Shown piece after piece: positions 1 through 12,539 of a stretch of DNA of 64,000 nucleotides. The stretch's first letter is position 1. Each line of letters begins with the position of its first letter. The notes under the pieces were generated by a model, which was given only the letters and a program-made list of their open reading frames with translations, was not told the DNA's origin and searched no databases. A program made the position numbers and the translations under genes. Origin of the DNA: Diphasiastrum complanatum (lineage: Eukaryota > Streptophyta > Lycopodiopsida > Lycopodiales > Lycopodiaceae); contig CM055102.1 of the NCBI GenBank assembly GCA_029204225.1, forward strand, positions 46,038,252-46,102,251. Direction: 5' to 3'.

Positions 1-2047
1 AGCTCATTCCAGCAATGGGCTTACACCTTTGATTACACTGCTCCCCTTGGATTTGTTACAGGATACTATGGCTACATGTACACCTATGGAGGACCTGTTA
101 CCATCTTCTGGGCCTTCATTGCCACCTCCATTGGCACACTTTGTATGGCCTTCGCCATGTCTGAAATTGCTTCTGCTTATCCCACTCTGGGAAGTGTCTA
201 CTTCTGGGTGGCAAGGCTTGTGCCAAAGAAACATGCACCAATTGTTTCTTGGTTTGTGGGATGGGCTTATCTGATCGGGTCCTTCAGTGGCACAGCTCTC
301 AATGAGTATCTTCTAGCTCAGCTGATTGCAACTTCAATCCTTATTGGCACCGGGGGTGCACAGGGTGGAGGATATCATATGTCCAACTCCGGGGTAAGCA
401 TTTTATCAGATGATCTCCTGCTCCGTTAATGTTATATTGCAGTCATCGTTAGCATATCTTAGTAGACCAGAGTATAGATCTGATATAGTAAGCTGCTGGA
501 ATTATCTACTTAAGACGAGGCCTTCTGTTGCTTTTACTGCAGATCGTGGGAATCACTGCGGCGTTATTCCTAGTTCATTTCCTTGTTTCCATCGTTAATA
601 CAAAATGGTTGGGATATCTGAGCGACATCGGTGCAGCATTCCAGATATTGTCCATAGTTATCATTTGTATTACATTGCTGGCCGTTGCTCCTGAATATCA
701 AAGCACCAAGTTTGTTTTCACGCATTTTGTCCACGCTCCAGATAAAGGCATTCAAAGCGGCGTGTTGGTTGTGCTGCTAGGCCTTCCCTGGTTCCAGTCC
801 ATTCTTACTGGATTCGAAGTGGGTTCTCATGTTGTGGAGGAGGTCGTTGACGCTGCCACGGCTGCCCCCCGCGCCATGGTAAACAGCATGTATGCTACAG
901 CAGGAACGGAGCTCGCGTTGCTTCTTTGTATAACATTTTCCATCCAGAAGCCTGAGAATCTTTTAAGTGCACATACTGCTACAGGTAATTAATTCCAAGA
1001 TTGATCCAACAAGTAAAGTTTATGTGAGCATCGGGACACGATCTCACCAATCCTTAATTTTACCTTGTATAAAAGCTTGTTGCATATGAATGTTGGTAGC
1101 TTGATCTGAAGAATATATTTGCAGGTGGAGGTGAAATAACAGCTGCTTCGCAGATATTTTACGATGTGTTTCAGGCGAGATACCAAAACGGAGCTACTGG
1201 TGCTATTGTGTTCACCTTGCTAGCTGCTTGTTCTCTGTTTTTTGGCAACATTACCAATGTCACACTCACAGCAAGAATGGTGAGTAAAGCCTGGCAAATC
1301 TGGATCAAACTGATCCAGATCCAGAGCTTACTTATGCAGTCGTATAGTCATATACAAACTACAACATATACATGGTTGTTACTTGTTATACTGATCTCGC
1401 TTAATCTGACCAACGCACAAAGTAAGGAATCGCATTGTGTAACTTTCCAAACGCTCATTTAAACCCATTTTTCTTGTAACAAAGCCCACTGTTCTTGTTG
1501 CTGTTGCCGTCTCCAGGCTTATGCAATGGCTAGAGATCAGGGATTGCCAGGCTACAAATACTTGGTAAAGCTGACTAGTAAAGAGCGCATTCCCTTTGTA
1601 GCAACCATAGTAACAGTGGTCGGCTCGTTTGCCTGCACGCTCCCAGCCATGGGCAGCAGTGTTGCCTTCACGGCCATCACAGCCATGTCCACCATTACAG
1701 CATACGGCCCCTACACTGCAGTGCTGCTATGCCGTCACATATTCGACAATGATTTCAAGCCGGGGCCATTTTCACTAGGCAGGTGGGCTGTCTGGGTGGG
1801 AGGCATAGGCTCAGCATGGGGGCTTCTCATGTCCCTTCTCTTCTGTCTGCCACCAGCCTTCCCCATCACAGGCGGCAACTTCAACTACGCAGCTCCCAGC
1901 TTGGTGGCCTGCATGGTGGCAGGAGCCATTTACTGGTACACTTCCGGAAAGTATACTTTTCATGGGCCAAAACGTACTGTTGATGAGCCCTCACGGCCTG
2001 CTGACATTGAGAACAGGAGAACAGACCAGGCGGCATGCACCCACTAG
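1..2047 (+). CDS. Amino-acid permease, BAT1/GABA-permease-like (5' partial)
   Basis: Integral membrane transporter of the APC superfamily that moves amino acids or GABA across a cellular membrane. I read four exons: 1-393, 543-984, 1125-1279 and 1517-2047, all joined by GT-AG introns in phase 0, 1 and 0. They give one open frame of 506 residues ending in TAG; the true start lies upstream of the window. Family marks are YGGPVTIFWAFIATS and AYPTLGSVYFW near the N-terminal end, FVFTHF mid-protein, ITNVTLTARM before the third intron, and the C-terminal run KPGPFSLGRWAVWVGG, FPITGGNFNYA and FHGPKRTVDE. Plant BAT1 proteins share this order and are about 515-530 residues long, so only a short N-terminus is missing. 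Oddity: the usual MTEET-type segment after the central helix reads VVEEVVDAA here, so this copy is divergent. The neighbouring DNA is intergenic or transposon-derived. Family assignment is firm; substrate and compartment are inference. Confidence 0.9.
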
Positions 2048-2079
2048 TAAGTATGAGTTCTGTGAAAGATGATCCACAG

Positions 2080-2465
2080 CTGGAAGCATCAGAGTAGCAG
2101 TTGTAGCATCAGCCACAGCTAGAATATCTCACTGTGGCACTGCTTTCTGATGTTTACAGCATTGTATGTACAACTAGCCACACCATGCGAGTTCTCAACC
2201 GAGAAGCATCAGAAAGTAGTTTCTGAGTCGGACCCACAGCTAGTCGTAAGAATTGGAGTCTTTTCAGTGACTTGTTTCGGATCTCTTATATGTTTTTTAT
2301 TGTACTGATCTTTTCTAATCTTTGTAAAAGTACCGGAGAAGAGTTGCTTCGGACAAGCAACTCGATGTGAGAGCTCAACAGAGAACCATGAGAGGTGATT
2401 CAGATTAGCAATTGCAGCAGCCACAGCTAGTCAAGAGAAAGTCTCACTGTGAAACTGGTTTTTGA
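2080..2465. repeat. Degenerate direct repeat in the permease 3' flank
   Basis: Two stretches after the permease stop resemble each other. One, around 2190-2250, contains CTCAACCGAGAAGCATCAGA followed by CCACAGCTAGTCGTAAG. The other, around 2372-2437, contains CTCAACAGAGAACCATGAGA followed by CCACAGCTAGTCAAGAG. A further partial copy near 2090-2160 shares GCCACAGCTAGAATATCTCAC with the stretch at 2420-2455. It looks like an old tandem duplication of 3' UTR or downstream DNA with a spacing of about 180 bases. No coding content is seen. Confidence 0.5.
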
Positions 2466-2469
2466 CGTT

Positions 2470-5400
2470 CCCTATGTATTTGCAGCTCAAAACAATAATT
2501 AATATCTCATCTTTGAGTCTCGTTAATGATTTGTTCTGGTTTCCTTCTCGATTTTGTAACAGTATGATCAAACCTTCCTGGGTCAAGCAACTCCAAGCTT
2601 CCATCTGATGGGAGCAATTAGAACTAACCTGAGCTACAGACGACATTTAATTTTTGGGTACATTTTCTGTATGGCTAGCAAAGTGAAGCATTTCAACAAA
2701 TGGCTGAAACTGTGTAGACGTGATTAGAACGATTTGCAGCTGACTGATGCATGCACCAAAGACCCAGTTATTTGTTCATCTCATTAGATCTGTGCTGTCA
2801 TAGGGTGATGAATCATGACCCTCGTAGAGGATCACGAAGGGCCATCATATTCCTGAAGTATAGCTTGCAGTTCTAGTTTACCAGGGAGACAAAAGTATCA
2901 ATAAAATAATGTATCATACCATTGATTGTAAAATCTTCAACCAGGCCACTTGAAATTCACCTAGCATTTGTGAGCATTGATATAGAACATATGGCATCAT
3001 TGGATTGGTTAAGAAGAGGCAGATTCTGAGCCATAGTACATGCTTGCAACCAAATTTCATGTGGACCGTCCATCTCCAAATGCTATGCCATGTATCGTTC
3101 ATCCGACGGTGCGCTACAGCCTTGTTGCTAGATTCTCCGCCCCGGGGCTCATGTTGCTACAGGCTCTAGCGCACCTCCTCATGAACGATACATATACATA
3201 GTAAATTTTATCACTTCATTTTTTTTCTATTTGTAGGTTTTTGAGGTCTTATTCTAGCCTTTTGTGTACTCCATAAAAAATATTGTGGGTTTTTATAAGG
3301 TTGGTTTGAAACATTTTGATGAGCACTCTACCATTGGTACAGGCTTCCAAAAAAGCTATGAAAATACTCGAGATTGCAAGATAATGTCAATAGCATTCAT
3401 TGTACTAGAATATGCCTAAAAACACATGTTGGACACTAAAATTGAGGAGAGATTCAGTCCAACTTCAAGGCCTTTCCCCAAGAGGCGAAGTCAAAGTTTT
3501 GGAACCCAAGGTTGAGCAAAAACATATTAAAGTATTCTCAAAATTCAAGGAACTTTGTCATAATCAAGGAAATGAATTTCTCGCTTGCAAGACTTGCACC
3601 AATTACAAGATTGGCTTTCTCATTTGTCGCTTCATTGTTCTGGATAGAATCTCATCATATAATCAAGTTACCCAATTTTTGCACTTTTGAGATTGATTTT
3701 CGGGGGTTGTTTGCCTATGTGGCATTTTCCAGTCAGCTTCATGTTGATCATGATGACTAGCCCATAGCTTGCTACCTGCAATTGGTGCCTGCATACCTCT
3801 CTAAGAAGAGAGCGAATATAATAACTTACTCAAGAATATAATGACCTACCAATTAATTATTCCCCGCTCAAGCCTGCACCTGTCAAATATGCTTGAGCTT
3901 GCATAGAGCAACCATCTATGGGATGTAGCCAATGCATGCATGTACCTCATTGCTCCCTTGATGCATTCTAGACATTGATTACATCCCATATCTAGTCTCA
4001 CTATAAATGATACCCCATAGATGTCAATGATAAAGCTTGGAGTTTGCATGCGCCCATGTCCTTCCTAAACCTTTTTTCCTTTCAAAGAGATGAAAGATAA
4101 CCAACTTCAATGCCATGTTTCATTGTATAAAATGTATTCAAAAAAAAAATTCATTATGTTGTAATCATATCCTAGCTTGAATTCCAAAAATAGAGATTGG
4201 ACAAGAAACATGGCATACAATAACTACAATTTTGCATGTTTGTATTTAATTGAAACACTGGCACAAAGAATGGGAATTCATTACCTGTGTTCAAATGTGA
4301 GGCTTGTGTTGAAATGCTCATTACATAGCATTCAAAATCATTCATGCAATTGAAAATTTTAGACTTGATCGCATGTGTGAGATTGCAAAAGGATGCGAGT
4401 TCACAAGATCTAGGTTTTTTGAATGTGAATACATGGTTAATGCACTTTGTTATCATGCATGCAAAATTATTATAGGATTTATTATATTCACCTTCTTGGA
4501 AGGTACACAAAATTACAAATACTTTTTTCTAATGTTTGGAGAATTTTTGTTGACGAAGAATGTTGTGCGATGAAGTTCTATTTCTTTAAAATATGAAAAA
4601 GAACTTTGGTTTGGTGAATATTGCAAAGAAATCAAGAATCAGTACGTTTCCTTTGTGAACAATTGTAAGTAGCACCTCAAGCAAAAAACAAAAAAAACCT
4701 AGACTATGCTAAACAGGTTAACAATCTAGTACCACATCTTGAGAAGTATCAAAAAATGTTACTTTTTCCATTATCTTCCAAAATGTTGTTTTCTTAGAGG
4801 ATGATGCAAAAGTTATCCAAGTACATAGGAGACAATAGACAAGTGAATGACAAATGCTTGCAACGCACTAAAAGAATGCTTGGTGCAATCTAGAAGGTAC
4901 TTGGGCCTTGTCATTAACAAATGAACCAAAAGATGACAATGGTAACTTATTTTGTCAGAGCATCCAAAAATATGAATGAAGCAAACTTCATACAAGTTGA
5001 CTTCATATGGACTCTTATATTCAAGTGTACATCGGAGGTAACAATACTTTTTAATATCTCCATGTATGTCATTTCAATTCGAATATTACCATAGCTTTTT
5101 AGATGCCTCCTTTTGATAGCTTGACAATACCTCTATAAAAATGAAAATTAGACAGTGTTTTCCATATTTTATTAATGTTCAAAAACTTAAACACATTTCA
5201 AAAATTTCAAAGAAGAATGGTTTGCTTATGAGTCTTACCCACGATCAAATAAAGCATATGTATAATTGTATCTAAAACTAAAAAACAAAAATGTGAAAGG
5301 CTCTTTTTCTTGCCAATATTATGCATTTTACAAAATTTTCAATGATTATACAAAAGAGTGCAAATTCATCACAATACAAAATCAATAAAGTTTCAAAAAA

Positions 5401-7585
5401 CATGCAAATTTACATAGGCTACTAAGCAATACACATATAAAAAAAAATTTGTATTTTGAAATGTACTATGATACATTTATTTTGAATTCTCTCAGTCTAC
5501 TCTATCTTGGACTGTTTCTCCAATGAAAGTTGTAAGTTAGAGTCATGCAATAACTTTCTTCTTTCATATGGATCCATGAAATTGTACCTCTAACACTTAC
5601 TAAAATCAACATATGCTACATACAATGCAAAATATGATGAGTCAGACTTGAATGTGGAATTCATTAGTCCATATCCTAAGATTTGAATTGCTGCAATTCT
5701 TTTTTTGCAAATATTATTCTATGCACTCTTGCAAAATGGCCTAGTGCAAGTTCTCTTTGAAATTCACCAACAAAAGATCTCAATCCTCCTCAACAAATTG
5801 CAAACTCATCCAGATAGAGAGTTTCCTATGATAAAGAGAATATGTGAGTTCCAAGATAAAACAATGGATAAAATATCGATTAATAGAATACGAGACATTG
5901 AAGCATTCCACTTTGTCTTCTTCGATGACTATTTTATGGTCAATGTTATGACCACCCCTTGACGTCAATGAAGTAGGCACTTGGCTTTGGAATCCAAGTT
6001 GTCTTTGGAATGTGATGAGTTCCTCTTCAATAGATGGATCAACGTCATTTCCATGCATATTCTTCACTACCATTTCCAAACACTCTTTTTCAAAAAATTG
6101 ATCATCGTTCAAATCATCTACACTAAGTAGAAAATCATTGGTCTCATAATCAATTAAATAAGAGAACTCATCAAGGTCCTAGTTTAAAATGCAAAGAGCC
6201 TCAGTCTTTATGAAATCGAAAAGATCTAATATATCTGATAGGATTAAAAAAAAAGCTCATTATCTATATTGTAAATAGGGAGAGTAGCTAAGGATTTATA
6301 ATCAGGTAAAAGAGTAGTAGATTAAGGACTAAAAAAAAATCCAAAAATCTACGTCTCTTTTTGTAAATCTGACCAATCTATAGATTTGAAATTATCATGC
6401 AGTTTGGTGAACATTATATCAAGTTTTGCTTTGAACTTGATTTTGTTAATATTCACCAGATCCTAATAATGAATCATATCATTCTTCTGAGATCTAAATA
6501 AAAGGGGGGCTAAGAATAGATTTGAATCTAACATAATATTTAAGTCTTTTAGAAACAGAAGCAAAAACAATCTAAAAAAGAGCAAAAGTAGTCTTAAAAT
6601 AATTTATGTTCAGAATCTCACTCATGCTAAATTTTTTATATATTGAAAAAAAAAAAAAAAAAACAAAAAGGCAACTCAAAATCAGACATGGAAAGAAAAG
6701 CAAGTGAATATCGGTTTTGAGTGTGCCGGGTAGTGCGTCTGTAGAATTCAAAAGCCTTCACTATGTCTAAAAGTGATAGTTGTATCGAATTCTAGATATC
6801 AAGTTGACAACAAATTTCTTCAACCATATCATTTAGGACATCTCTGTATCGCAAGTATAAATTATTTCTATAATAGCATAAGAGTGCATGTTAGACTAAC
6901 GATAACTTTATACGTTGAGGGTATATCTTATGCATTATGTACTACAATTATAGATCAAAAACTAGTATCAAGGTGTTATTGACTTTGCACATTATTGTAC
7001 ATTGAGATCATCAAATCAACATTCACAAAAAAAAGAATGCACTTTGGAATTATATATACGTATATGTAATTGTATGTGTATGTGTTTTTTTTTTGTTTTT
7101 TTTAGTTTCATTTCAGGGAGAGCGAGGTAATAGTTATAGAGATATATCCTAATATTGTGAAACTTGCTGAACACAAGAATTACAGACTAGAACCTAGCTA
7201 GTCAACATAGTAATTGCAAAGGGATGGTTGATATTAAACATTCTTGTGAGGCCCTATTATGGCCTGCAATTAGGCTCATCCTGACCAATCACAACACACC
7301 ATGTGTATGTTCTTTTACCTTCACAATTTCTATGTTGCTTTATTTGCCATGACCACTTGGTAGTGCCAAAAAATCTAAAAAAATGTTGACAAAGTCAAAA
7401 GTAGTTCCTACTATATACCAAACTATTGACATAAAATGACCAACGAGAGTTCAATGCCATAACATACATTTTCCTATCAAATGTTGTCATTCAAGAAACA
7501 AGAGAGATGTTTGCTGGATGAAGGTAGAATATTCTTCGTGAGTAACTTTTTTGAAGCTATGCTTTATCATTAATTACATGTGTTG
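2470..7585. other. AT-rich intergenic region without recognisable genes
   Basis: About 5 kb of AT-rich DNA separates the permease from the first gypsy remnant. It contains short homopolymer runs, for example a poly-A run near 6646-6663, and a hairpin at 3090-3193 listed separately. Several open frames of 60-110 codons occur, the longest at 5780-6112 on the minus strand, but none shows a family motif or plausible splice context. It is probably decayed repetitive DNA. Confidence 0.6.
3090..3193. repeat. Foldback (MITE-like) hairpin
   Basis: The ends are exact inverted copies: ATGTATCGTTCAT at 3090-3102 and ATGAACGATACAT at 3181-3193. The pairing continues inward with a few mismatches through GGTGCGCTACAGCC on the left against GGCTCTAGCGCACC on the right, giving arms of about 32 bp around a loop of about 40 bases. 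Weaker complementarity extends outward for about 12 bases. The size fits a small foldback transposon or a hairpin-forming transcript. I do not recognise it as a known microRNA precursor. Confidence 0.6.
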
Positions 7586-7589
7586 TATC

Positions 7590-8475
7590 TCGTTGAGGCC
7601 ATCTTCCTTCAGCGCGGTAGTGAATATCTATTCTTAACGGTTACCTTGTTTAATTTCTTATAATCGACACAAAAGCAACCAGAACCACTGGTGATGCCCA
7701 AGGAGACTTTCTAGGTTGTACCCACCCCTTCTTCAAGTAATCATGTAAATGCCTACTTACCTTAGCCTCTTCCGATGCACTCATCCGATAAGGACGCTGT
7801 GCGATCGAAATTGAACCAGGTATAAGGTCAATTTTATGATCAACTGTCCTTTCAGGTGGTAAACCTATAGGAAGGTCTAAAAAACCATCATTGAATTCCT
7901 GCCCAAGCTCATTATAGGATTCAAACTCTGTAGTGTTCTCACTGGGTATATTCATGGCATTTATGTTAAGTTTTTTATCATTGCAAATGAAATCATTATG
8001 AAAACATAAATAAAATTTAAAATCAGAATTCTTCATTATTGAATTAAGTTCCTATTTATAATAAGGTTAACATTTTTAGTGTTAACACTTAAACTAGCCT
8101 TATCTTAATCAAAGAATTCTCATGCATAAAAGATAAAGTTTTTTCAACAAAATCAATTCTCAATGACTTATTCTTATCAAAATACTATTGTTCACAAGAA
8201 CAATATCTACATTAGCTAATGCAACAACATGAAATTCTAGTTTTTCAGAGTAATCTTGTATGTGTAACTCTACATCAGGAACAACAGAATCCATAAACTC
8301 GGAATTGCTACCCGATGCCATTGTCACACAATATTTTTTCTCACTTTTTTAGGTAGGAAGGTTTAGCATCTGCACCAAATCTACATTAATAAGGTTATGA
8401 GTGGATCTTGTGTCAAAAAGGACATTAACAACTTGATCTTTAACTTTACCTTCAATGCAATTAAGGTCATTAGGT
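7590..8475 (-). pseudogene. gypsy protease and 5' part of reverse transcriptase (remnant 1)
   Basis: The protease segment, around 8475-8190 on the minus strand, contains LFDTRSTHNLIN, the retropepsin active-site region. The glycine of the D-T/S-G triad is arginine here, so the protease would be dead even without the stop that follows. Downstream, 8036-7650 reads into [21 protein letters not shown] and [11 protein letters not shown], the conserved entry to gypsy RT, then [11 protein letters not shown]. After a small deletion it continues as [20 protein letters not shown] until about 7600, where homology ends. The catalytic YxDD region is not present. Confidence 0.8.
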
Positions 8476-8534
8476 CCAAAAATTAAAGAACTAAGGAAAC
8501 ATACATCCATCTCATTACTTCGAGATAGATTATC

Positions 8535-9441
8535 TAAGGTAGAAGCTGGTTCTTTGATGCAATCTCATGCAAGGTGATCCTCACCATTGCACTTGAAGCA
8601 CAAGTTCTTCTTATGAGCTTTAGCTATATCTTTGCCACCCTGATGATTTTTAAAGTATTTCTTGATTTTCTTAGGATTGTTGGAATTGGGATGTGTTTCA
8701 TTGATAGCTTCCCTACACTTCCTCTTGAATTGAAAGCCTTTCTTTGGCTCATTAGGCTGGTGACCCCTAGATGGCTTAGATGTGTCATCAAAATACTTTG
8801 CAACCCTAATAGCATCCTCTAGGGTTTTTGGATGGTTCTTATGAACATCCACTTGGTAATCTTTTGGTAACCCATCAATAAACATTAACATTTGTACCTT
8901 TGGTGGAATGTTACTATAAAGTGGATTCAGGTACTTATGAAAATCTTGAATACATTGTTCCAAACCTTTATTCATTGTTAAATGTCTCAACTTTTGAAAG
9001 TGTTCATAGTCATCTAATAGTGGTAGGAAGTATTCCATAAAAACTATGCAAAAATCATCCCATGTACAAGGTTGATTGCCTTTTGCAACTAGGTCATCCC
9101 ACCATACTAAGGCTCTTCCTTCAAGGAACATAGTTACAGTGGACAACTTTTCACATTCAAGGAATTGGTTCATGCCAAAATATTTGTTCCATACATTAAG
9201 CCATGAACTTACCACTTGCAAGTTCCTATCTTTCTTCCCCCCCCCTTAAATAATTTTACGGGAGGTGGAACACATGCTTCTTCTGGTTGACTAACCTAGA
9301 CTCTAAGTCTTGGTTCCTTTGATTTGTTTCAAGAAGCTTTTTATTAGTGGCTTGAATTTGTTGGTATAAAAGTTCAAGAACTTGTGCCACATTGGATGGG
9401 TTTGATAGATCAAATGATGGTTTTTCATTGGTTTGATCCAT
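8535..9441 (-). pseudogene. gypsy gag (remnant 1)
   Basis: Structural capsid protein of an LTR retrotransposon. The N-terminal part (9441-9256) is a short coiled-coil-like stretch rich in Q, N and L. The capsid core (9221 onward) shows ALVWWDDLV and a conserved CIQDFHKYLNPLY segment typical of the retrotransposon gag family. A basic region follows, then a CCHC knuckle beginning CFKCNGEDHLA. A TGA stop at 8565-8567 falls inside that knuckle, just before its last cysteine. A short frame break separates the N-terminal part from the core near a C-rich run at 9239-9246. Confidence 0.85.
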
Positions 9442-10439
9442 TGGAGTTGCTTGTGTGTTTTCCTATTAAGAAAATACAACAACAAGTAATTCTAATTAGA
9501 ATGGTAGAAATGCTTCAATTCTTACATAATCCAATGCGAATAAAAGCATTTACTTATACTTATTCAATACTTATTGTTTGTAAGCTCAATCCAAGCTTAA
9601 GAGAAAACTATGCCAAGCAATTTCCTACTTTTGCCTCAATCCAAAGCAAAAAGCAAGACTAATCTTTATGTAAACTTCCCATTCCAACTCCATTTCCGTT
9701 TGTCATTTCAAATTCAACACAAATTTTCACATTATTCACTTTCCTAGTTCTTCAAATCCACAAAACTAGTGACTAGAAATGGAAAACTAATGAAGTTTTA
9801 TGAAAACCTCACTTTTCAAATTTGTTCTTCAGATTTATAGGTCTGAAAATCAAATTTTCAAAGTGACAAAAAACAGAACTTCAAAACCTTTTTTATGCAT
9901 AAAGTTACACTACCTTTTCCTTCCTACATTGCCATTTTCATGAAACTAGTAGGTAGAAAGGTGTAACTAATGAAGTTTTTATGAAAACTTCACTTTTCAA
10001 ATCTGATTTTCAGATTTACAGGTCTGAAATATAGAACTTCAAAATGAAAATCAAAAGTTGAAACACTTCATTTATGCAAAAAAAAACACTAGTTTTGATC
10101 AAAACACATAGCTAGAATCAATCTTTGTGCAAAAAAAAAGTTTGTGAATGTAGAGGAAGACTTCCTCTAGCCATCCCACAAATATTTTTTCAAAAAGATT
10201 TACAACCAAAAACCCACTATAAAACATCCCTAACAAATATAAAAAATCAGCCTCTAAACAATTTTATAAGCATCACTACTCTTTATCAAGAGAACTAGAT
10301 TCAGTGAGTACTTCAACTACAAGCTTCCTATTACTAGAAAAGCCAATAATCTTCTCCAAAAAAAATTTAGTTTGTGATCTTTATAGAACTTGAAGAAGGT
10401 TAGAAAGGTTACCATCCTTTGTCTAGCTCTAATTCCACT
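9442..10439 (-). repeat. Leader of gypsy remnant 1 with 180-bp tandem repeat and possible PBS
   Basis: Non-coding DNA upstream of gag on the minus strand. Two copies of a unit of about 150-180 bases are visible, near 9740-9890 and 9920-10070. Both run through ACTAGTGACTAG or ACTAGTAGGTAG, then CTAATGAAGTTTT, CACTTTTCAAAT and CAGATTTA. The spacing between equivalent points is 180 bases (9762 and 9942). At 10425-10439 the plus strand reads CTAGCTCTAATTCCA, 13 of 15 matches to the complement of an initiator-tRNA-Met primer-binding site on the minus strand. The PBS call is tentative. Confidence 0.45.
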
Positions 10440-11029
10440 TTTACAAATGAAGTCAAGAAGTCTTTCAAATCCAAAGGTAGTGCCTCCAAAGGTCCTCTAA
10501 GTAACTTGCAAGCTCTAAGATGCTCTCCAACTCCAAGCTAGGATGCCTCCACCTGCAAGTAAGGATCTTCAAGCCTCCATGGATCTCTCCTCCACCTGTG
10601 TCCCTAATCTTAATCAAAAAGGTAGATAACAAGTGGCCTCAAGTATTACCACCCAACCATAGCTAGCTAGCACATGCAATCCTGCAACTTGGCTAATCTA
10701 GCACCCCCTTGCTAACCAATAACTAATCACAAACATACCACCACAAACCATAACATACTCAACATCCAAACCCTACTTATGTCATGTACCATAAGCAAGA
10801 TCCAAACCCTAAGCATACTACACACAAGAAAACATTCTATACACTAGTAGCCACACTAGAGCATAAGCATAACAAGCAAAAGAGATCTCTCTCCCTCTCT
10901 ATGGGCGCCCTCCTCCCCTCATATAGATGGCAAATGGCACCCTCCAATACACTATGGAGTTCCATGCACAACAAATGAGAAAGAGAGAGGCCTAGGGGAG
11001 TTAAAGAACCTTCATAGGCTTATGGAAGG
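10440..11029. other. Non-coding DNA, possibly LTR of remnant 1
   Basis: This 590-base stretch between the possible PBS of gypsy remnant 1 and the left LTR of gypsy element 2 has no open frame with a family match. Its position just outside a PBS-like site would suit an LTR cut by insertion of element 2, with the remainder after 17109. I could not find a second copy to prove this. Confidence 0.3.
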
Positions 11030-11550
11030 TGTTAGAATCCTCATCGTCGTGCCGGTCATTGCTAAAGCACAAACAGGTGACAAACGCTACGTTACCACCC
11101 AACCATAGAGGTACTGCCATCTCACCCCCGTGCATTGGAGCTACAGACCACCATCAACAAGCTCAGATCTCATTTAAGCCATGGTGTCCCATATCACCAT
11201 GTCTTACCCTCGATTCTCACCTACCTACATCCTGAGGTCTAGATACTCGTCCTGACCTGTCAGTGGAAGAGTTCTTCATTCTCTTGGAGAGAATGAATGC
11301 CAAGCTCATGGAGATCCACCTCTATATACATAGTATAGGCGGGTCATCTCCGTCCATAGGAGTCACGCATGACCAACGACACACGGCAGTTGTGCACACT
11401 GACGCAGGTCCATAAGAACGAGTCACCGCACGCCAATAAGACATTGACAGGTGGCACCCACAAGACCTATAACTCCAAATCAGCGTTCCATCCCATAACT
11501 GAGACCGTCACCTCAAGTTTTCTGTTGCGTGCCCTTATGGGTACGTAACA
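11030..11550 (-). repeat. 3' LTR of gypsy element 2
   Basis: On the plus strand it begins TGTTAGAATCC and ends GTACGTAACA, the expected TG...CA termini. It aligns along its length with 16571-17109: both contain GCTAAAGCACAAACA, the CACCACCATCAA region and GCGTGCCCTTATGGGTACGTAACA-like ends. It is about 18 bases shorter, partly because the other LTR carries a 13-base duplication of a CAACCATAGAGG motif. Confidence 0.92.
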
Positions 11551-11566
11551 TTCCCTCCCCCTTTAA
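11551..11566 (-). other. Polypurine tract of gypsy element 2
   Basis: Immediately inside the 3' LTR the plus strand reads TTCCCTCCCCCTTTAA, so the minus strand carries AAAGGGGGAGGGAA directly before the LTR start TGTTACG. This is the expected plus-strand primer site. Confidence 0.85.
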
Positions 11567-12511
11567 GAGTCTCCTCCTAATGGGAGCAATCTAGGGAAGT
11601 TTAGTCTTAAATAGTCCTCTCTCTCCCAAGTGTCCTCGTCATTTATCTTACCTTTCCAACATACGAAAAATTCAGAAACCAAATGGTTTCTCAATTGGTG
11701 ACGACAAACGTCAACAACTTTTTCAGGTACATTAGGAACAAAGGTAGACATATCCTCTAACTCAACTAGTTCACCTTCCGGAATTAGGGAATCATGCCTA
11801 CTAAGTCGTTCCTTTAAACGACTTACATGGAAGACAGAATGAACCCCAACCCCAATCGGAAGATCTAGCTGATAAGTGACCGAGTTGATTTTCTTTACAA
11901 CCTTATAAGGTCCGCTATATTGAGGAGATAGCTTATGGCATTTTCTCATTCGAAGTACCTTCAAATCCTTAGGGATTTTAGGATACACCCAGGTTCCGAC
12001 CTCAATATCCCGAGGTGAGCGACCACGGTTAGCATAAAATTGAACTCTATCCTGAGCTCTTTTCATGCTTTCCTTGGCCACTAGCAATTCTTGCAGGAAA
12101 TCTACTACAGCTTGCACCTTGAGATCTTTGAGTCCGACCAAAACTAGAGAACACGGCTGAAAGCCATACATCAGCATAAAAGGACTGAATTCGGTGACAG
12201 AATGCTTGGCACTATTGTGCGCAAACTCAACCAAAAGGAGATACTTAATATGAAGAACTAAGACTAAGGGTTGTTTCAAGTTTTTCAAAAACTGCTTGTC
12301 AGAACTTGCCAGTGAACTTGGAGTCACGATCACTAACAATATCATTCGGCAAACCATACAATCTTAACAACTTTTCAACGAAAAGCTGGGCTAGTGCTGA
12401 TGCCTTGACAATTAATTTAGTTGGTATAAATTGTGCCATCTTGGTTAGCCTGTCAGCCACCACCCAAATGGCATCGTGATCACTTCGTGTTTTGGGGATT
12501 CCAACGTCCAA
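11563..12511 (-). pseudogene. gypsy integrase and C-terminal domain (element 2)
   Basis: The fragment starts inside the integrase core ([21 protein letters not shown], then LYGLPNDIVSDRDSKFTGKF), shifts frame near 12310, and continues as YLLLVEFAHNSAKHSVTEFSPF, MYGFQPCS and the C-terminal GPYKVVKKINSVTYQLDLP. The end, near 11640-11740, has EKVVDVCRHQLRN and EFFVCWKGKINDEDTWERED, a chromodomain-like module. It ends just before the polypurine tract. The zinc-binding N-terminus and the last catalytic Glu region are missing. Confidence 0.87.
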
Positions 12512-12539
12512 AATGAACCTGTGAACTTGTGAAGCCCAA

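Larger units (their letters stand above)
7590..9441 (-). mobile_element. Ty3/gypsy remnant 1 (gag-protease-partial RT)
   Basis: Reading on the minus strand, the order is gag N-terminus (9441-9256), capsid and zinc knuckle (9221-8535), retropepsin-like segment (about 8475-8190), and the start of reverse transcriptase (8036 to about 7590). The RT breaks off after the fingers region, and RNase H, integrase and the 3' LTR are absent. The gag-protease-RT order is diagnostic of Ty3/gypsy. Several in-frame stops make it inactive. Upstream (higher coordinates) a leader and a possible primer-binding site remain near 10425-10439. Confidence 0.85.

Noticed and set aside
3090-3193. MicroRNA gene
   Set aside because: The hairpin is suitable in size, but no known mature sequence is recognised and pairing alone is not evidence.
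5780-6112. Open frame of 110 codons on the minus strand
   Set aside because: No family motif, no splice or transposon context, and composition like the AT-rich DNA around it.
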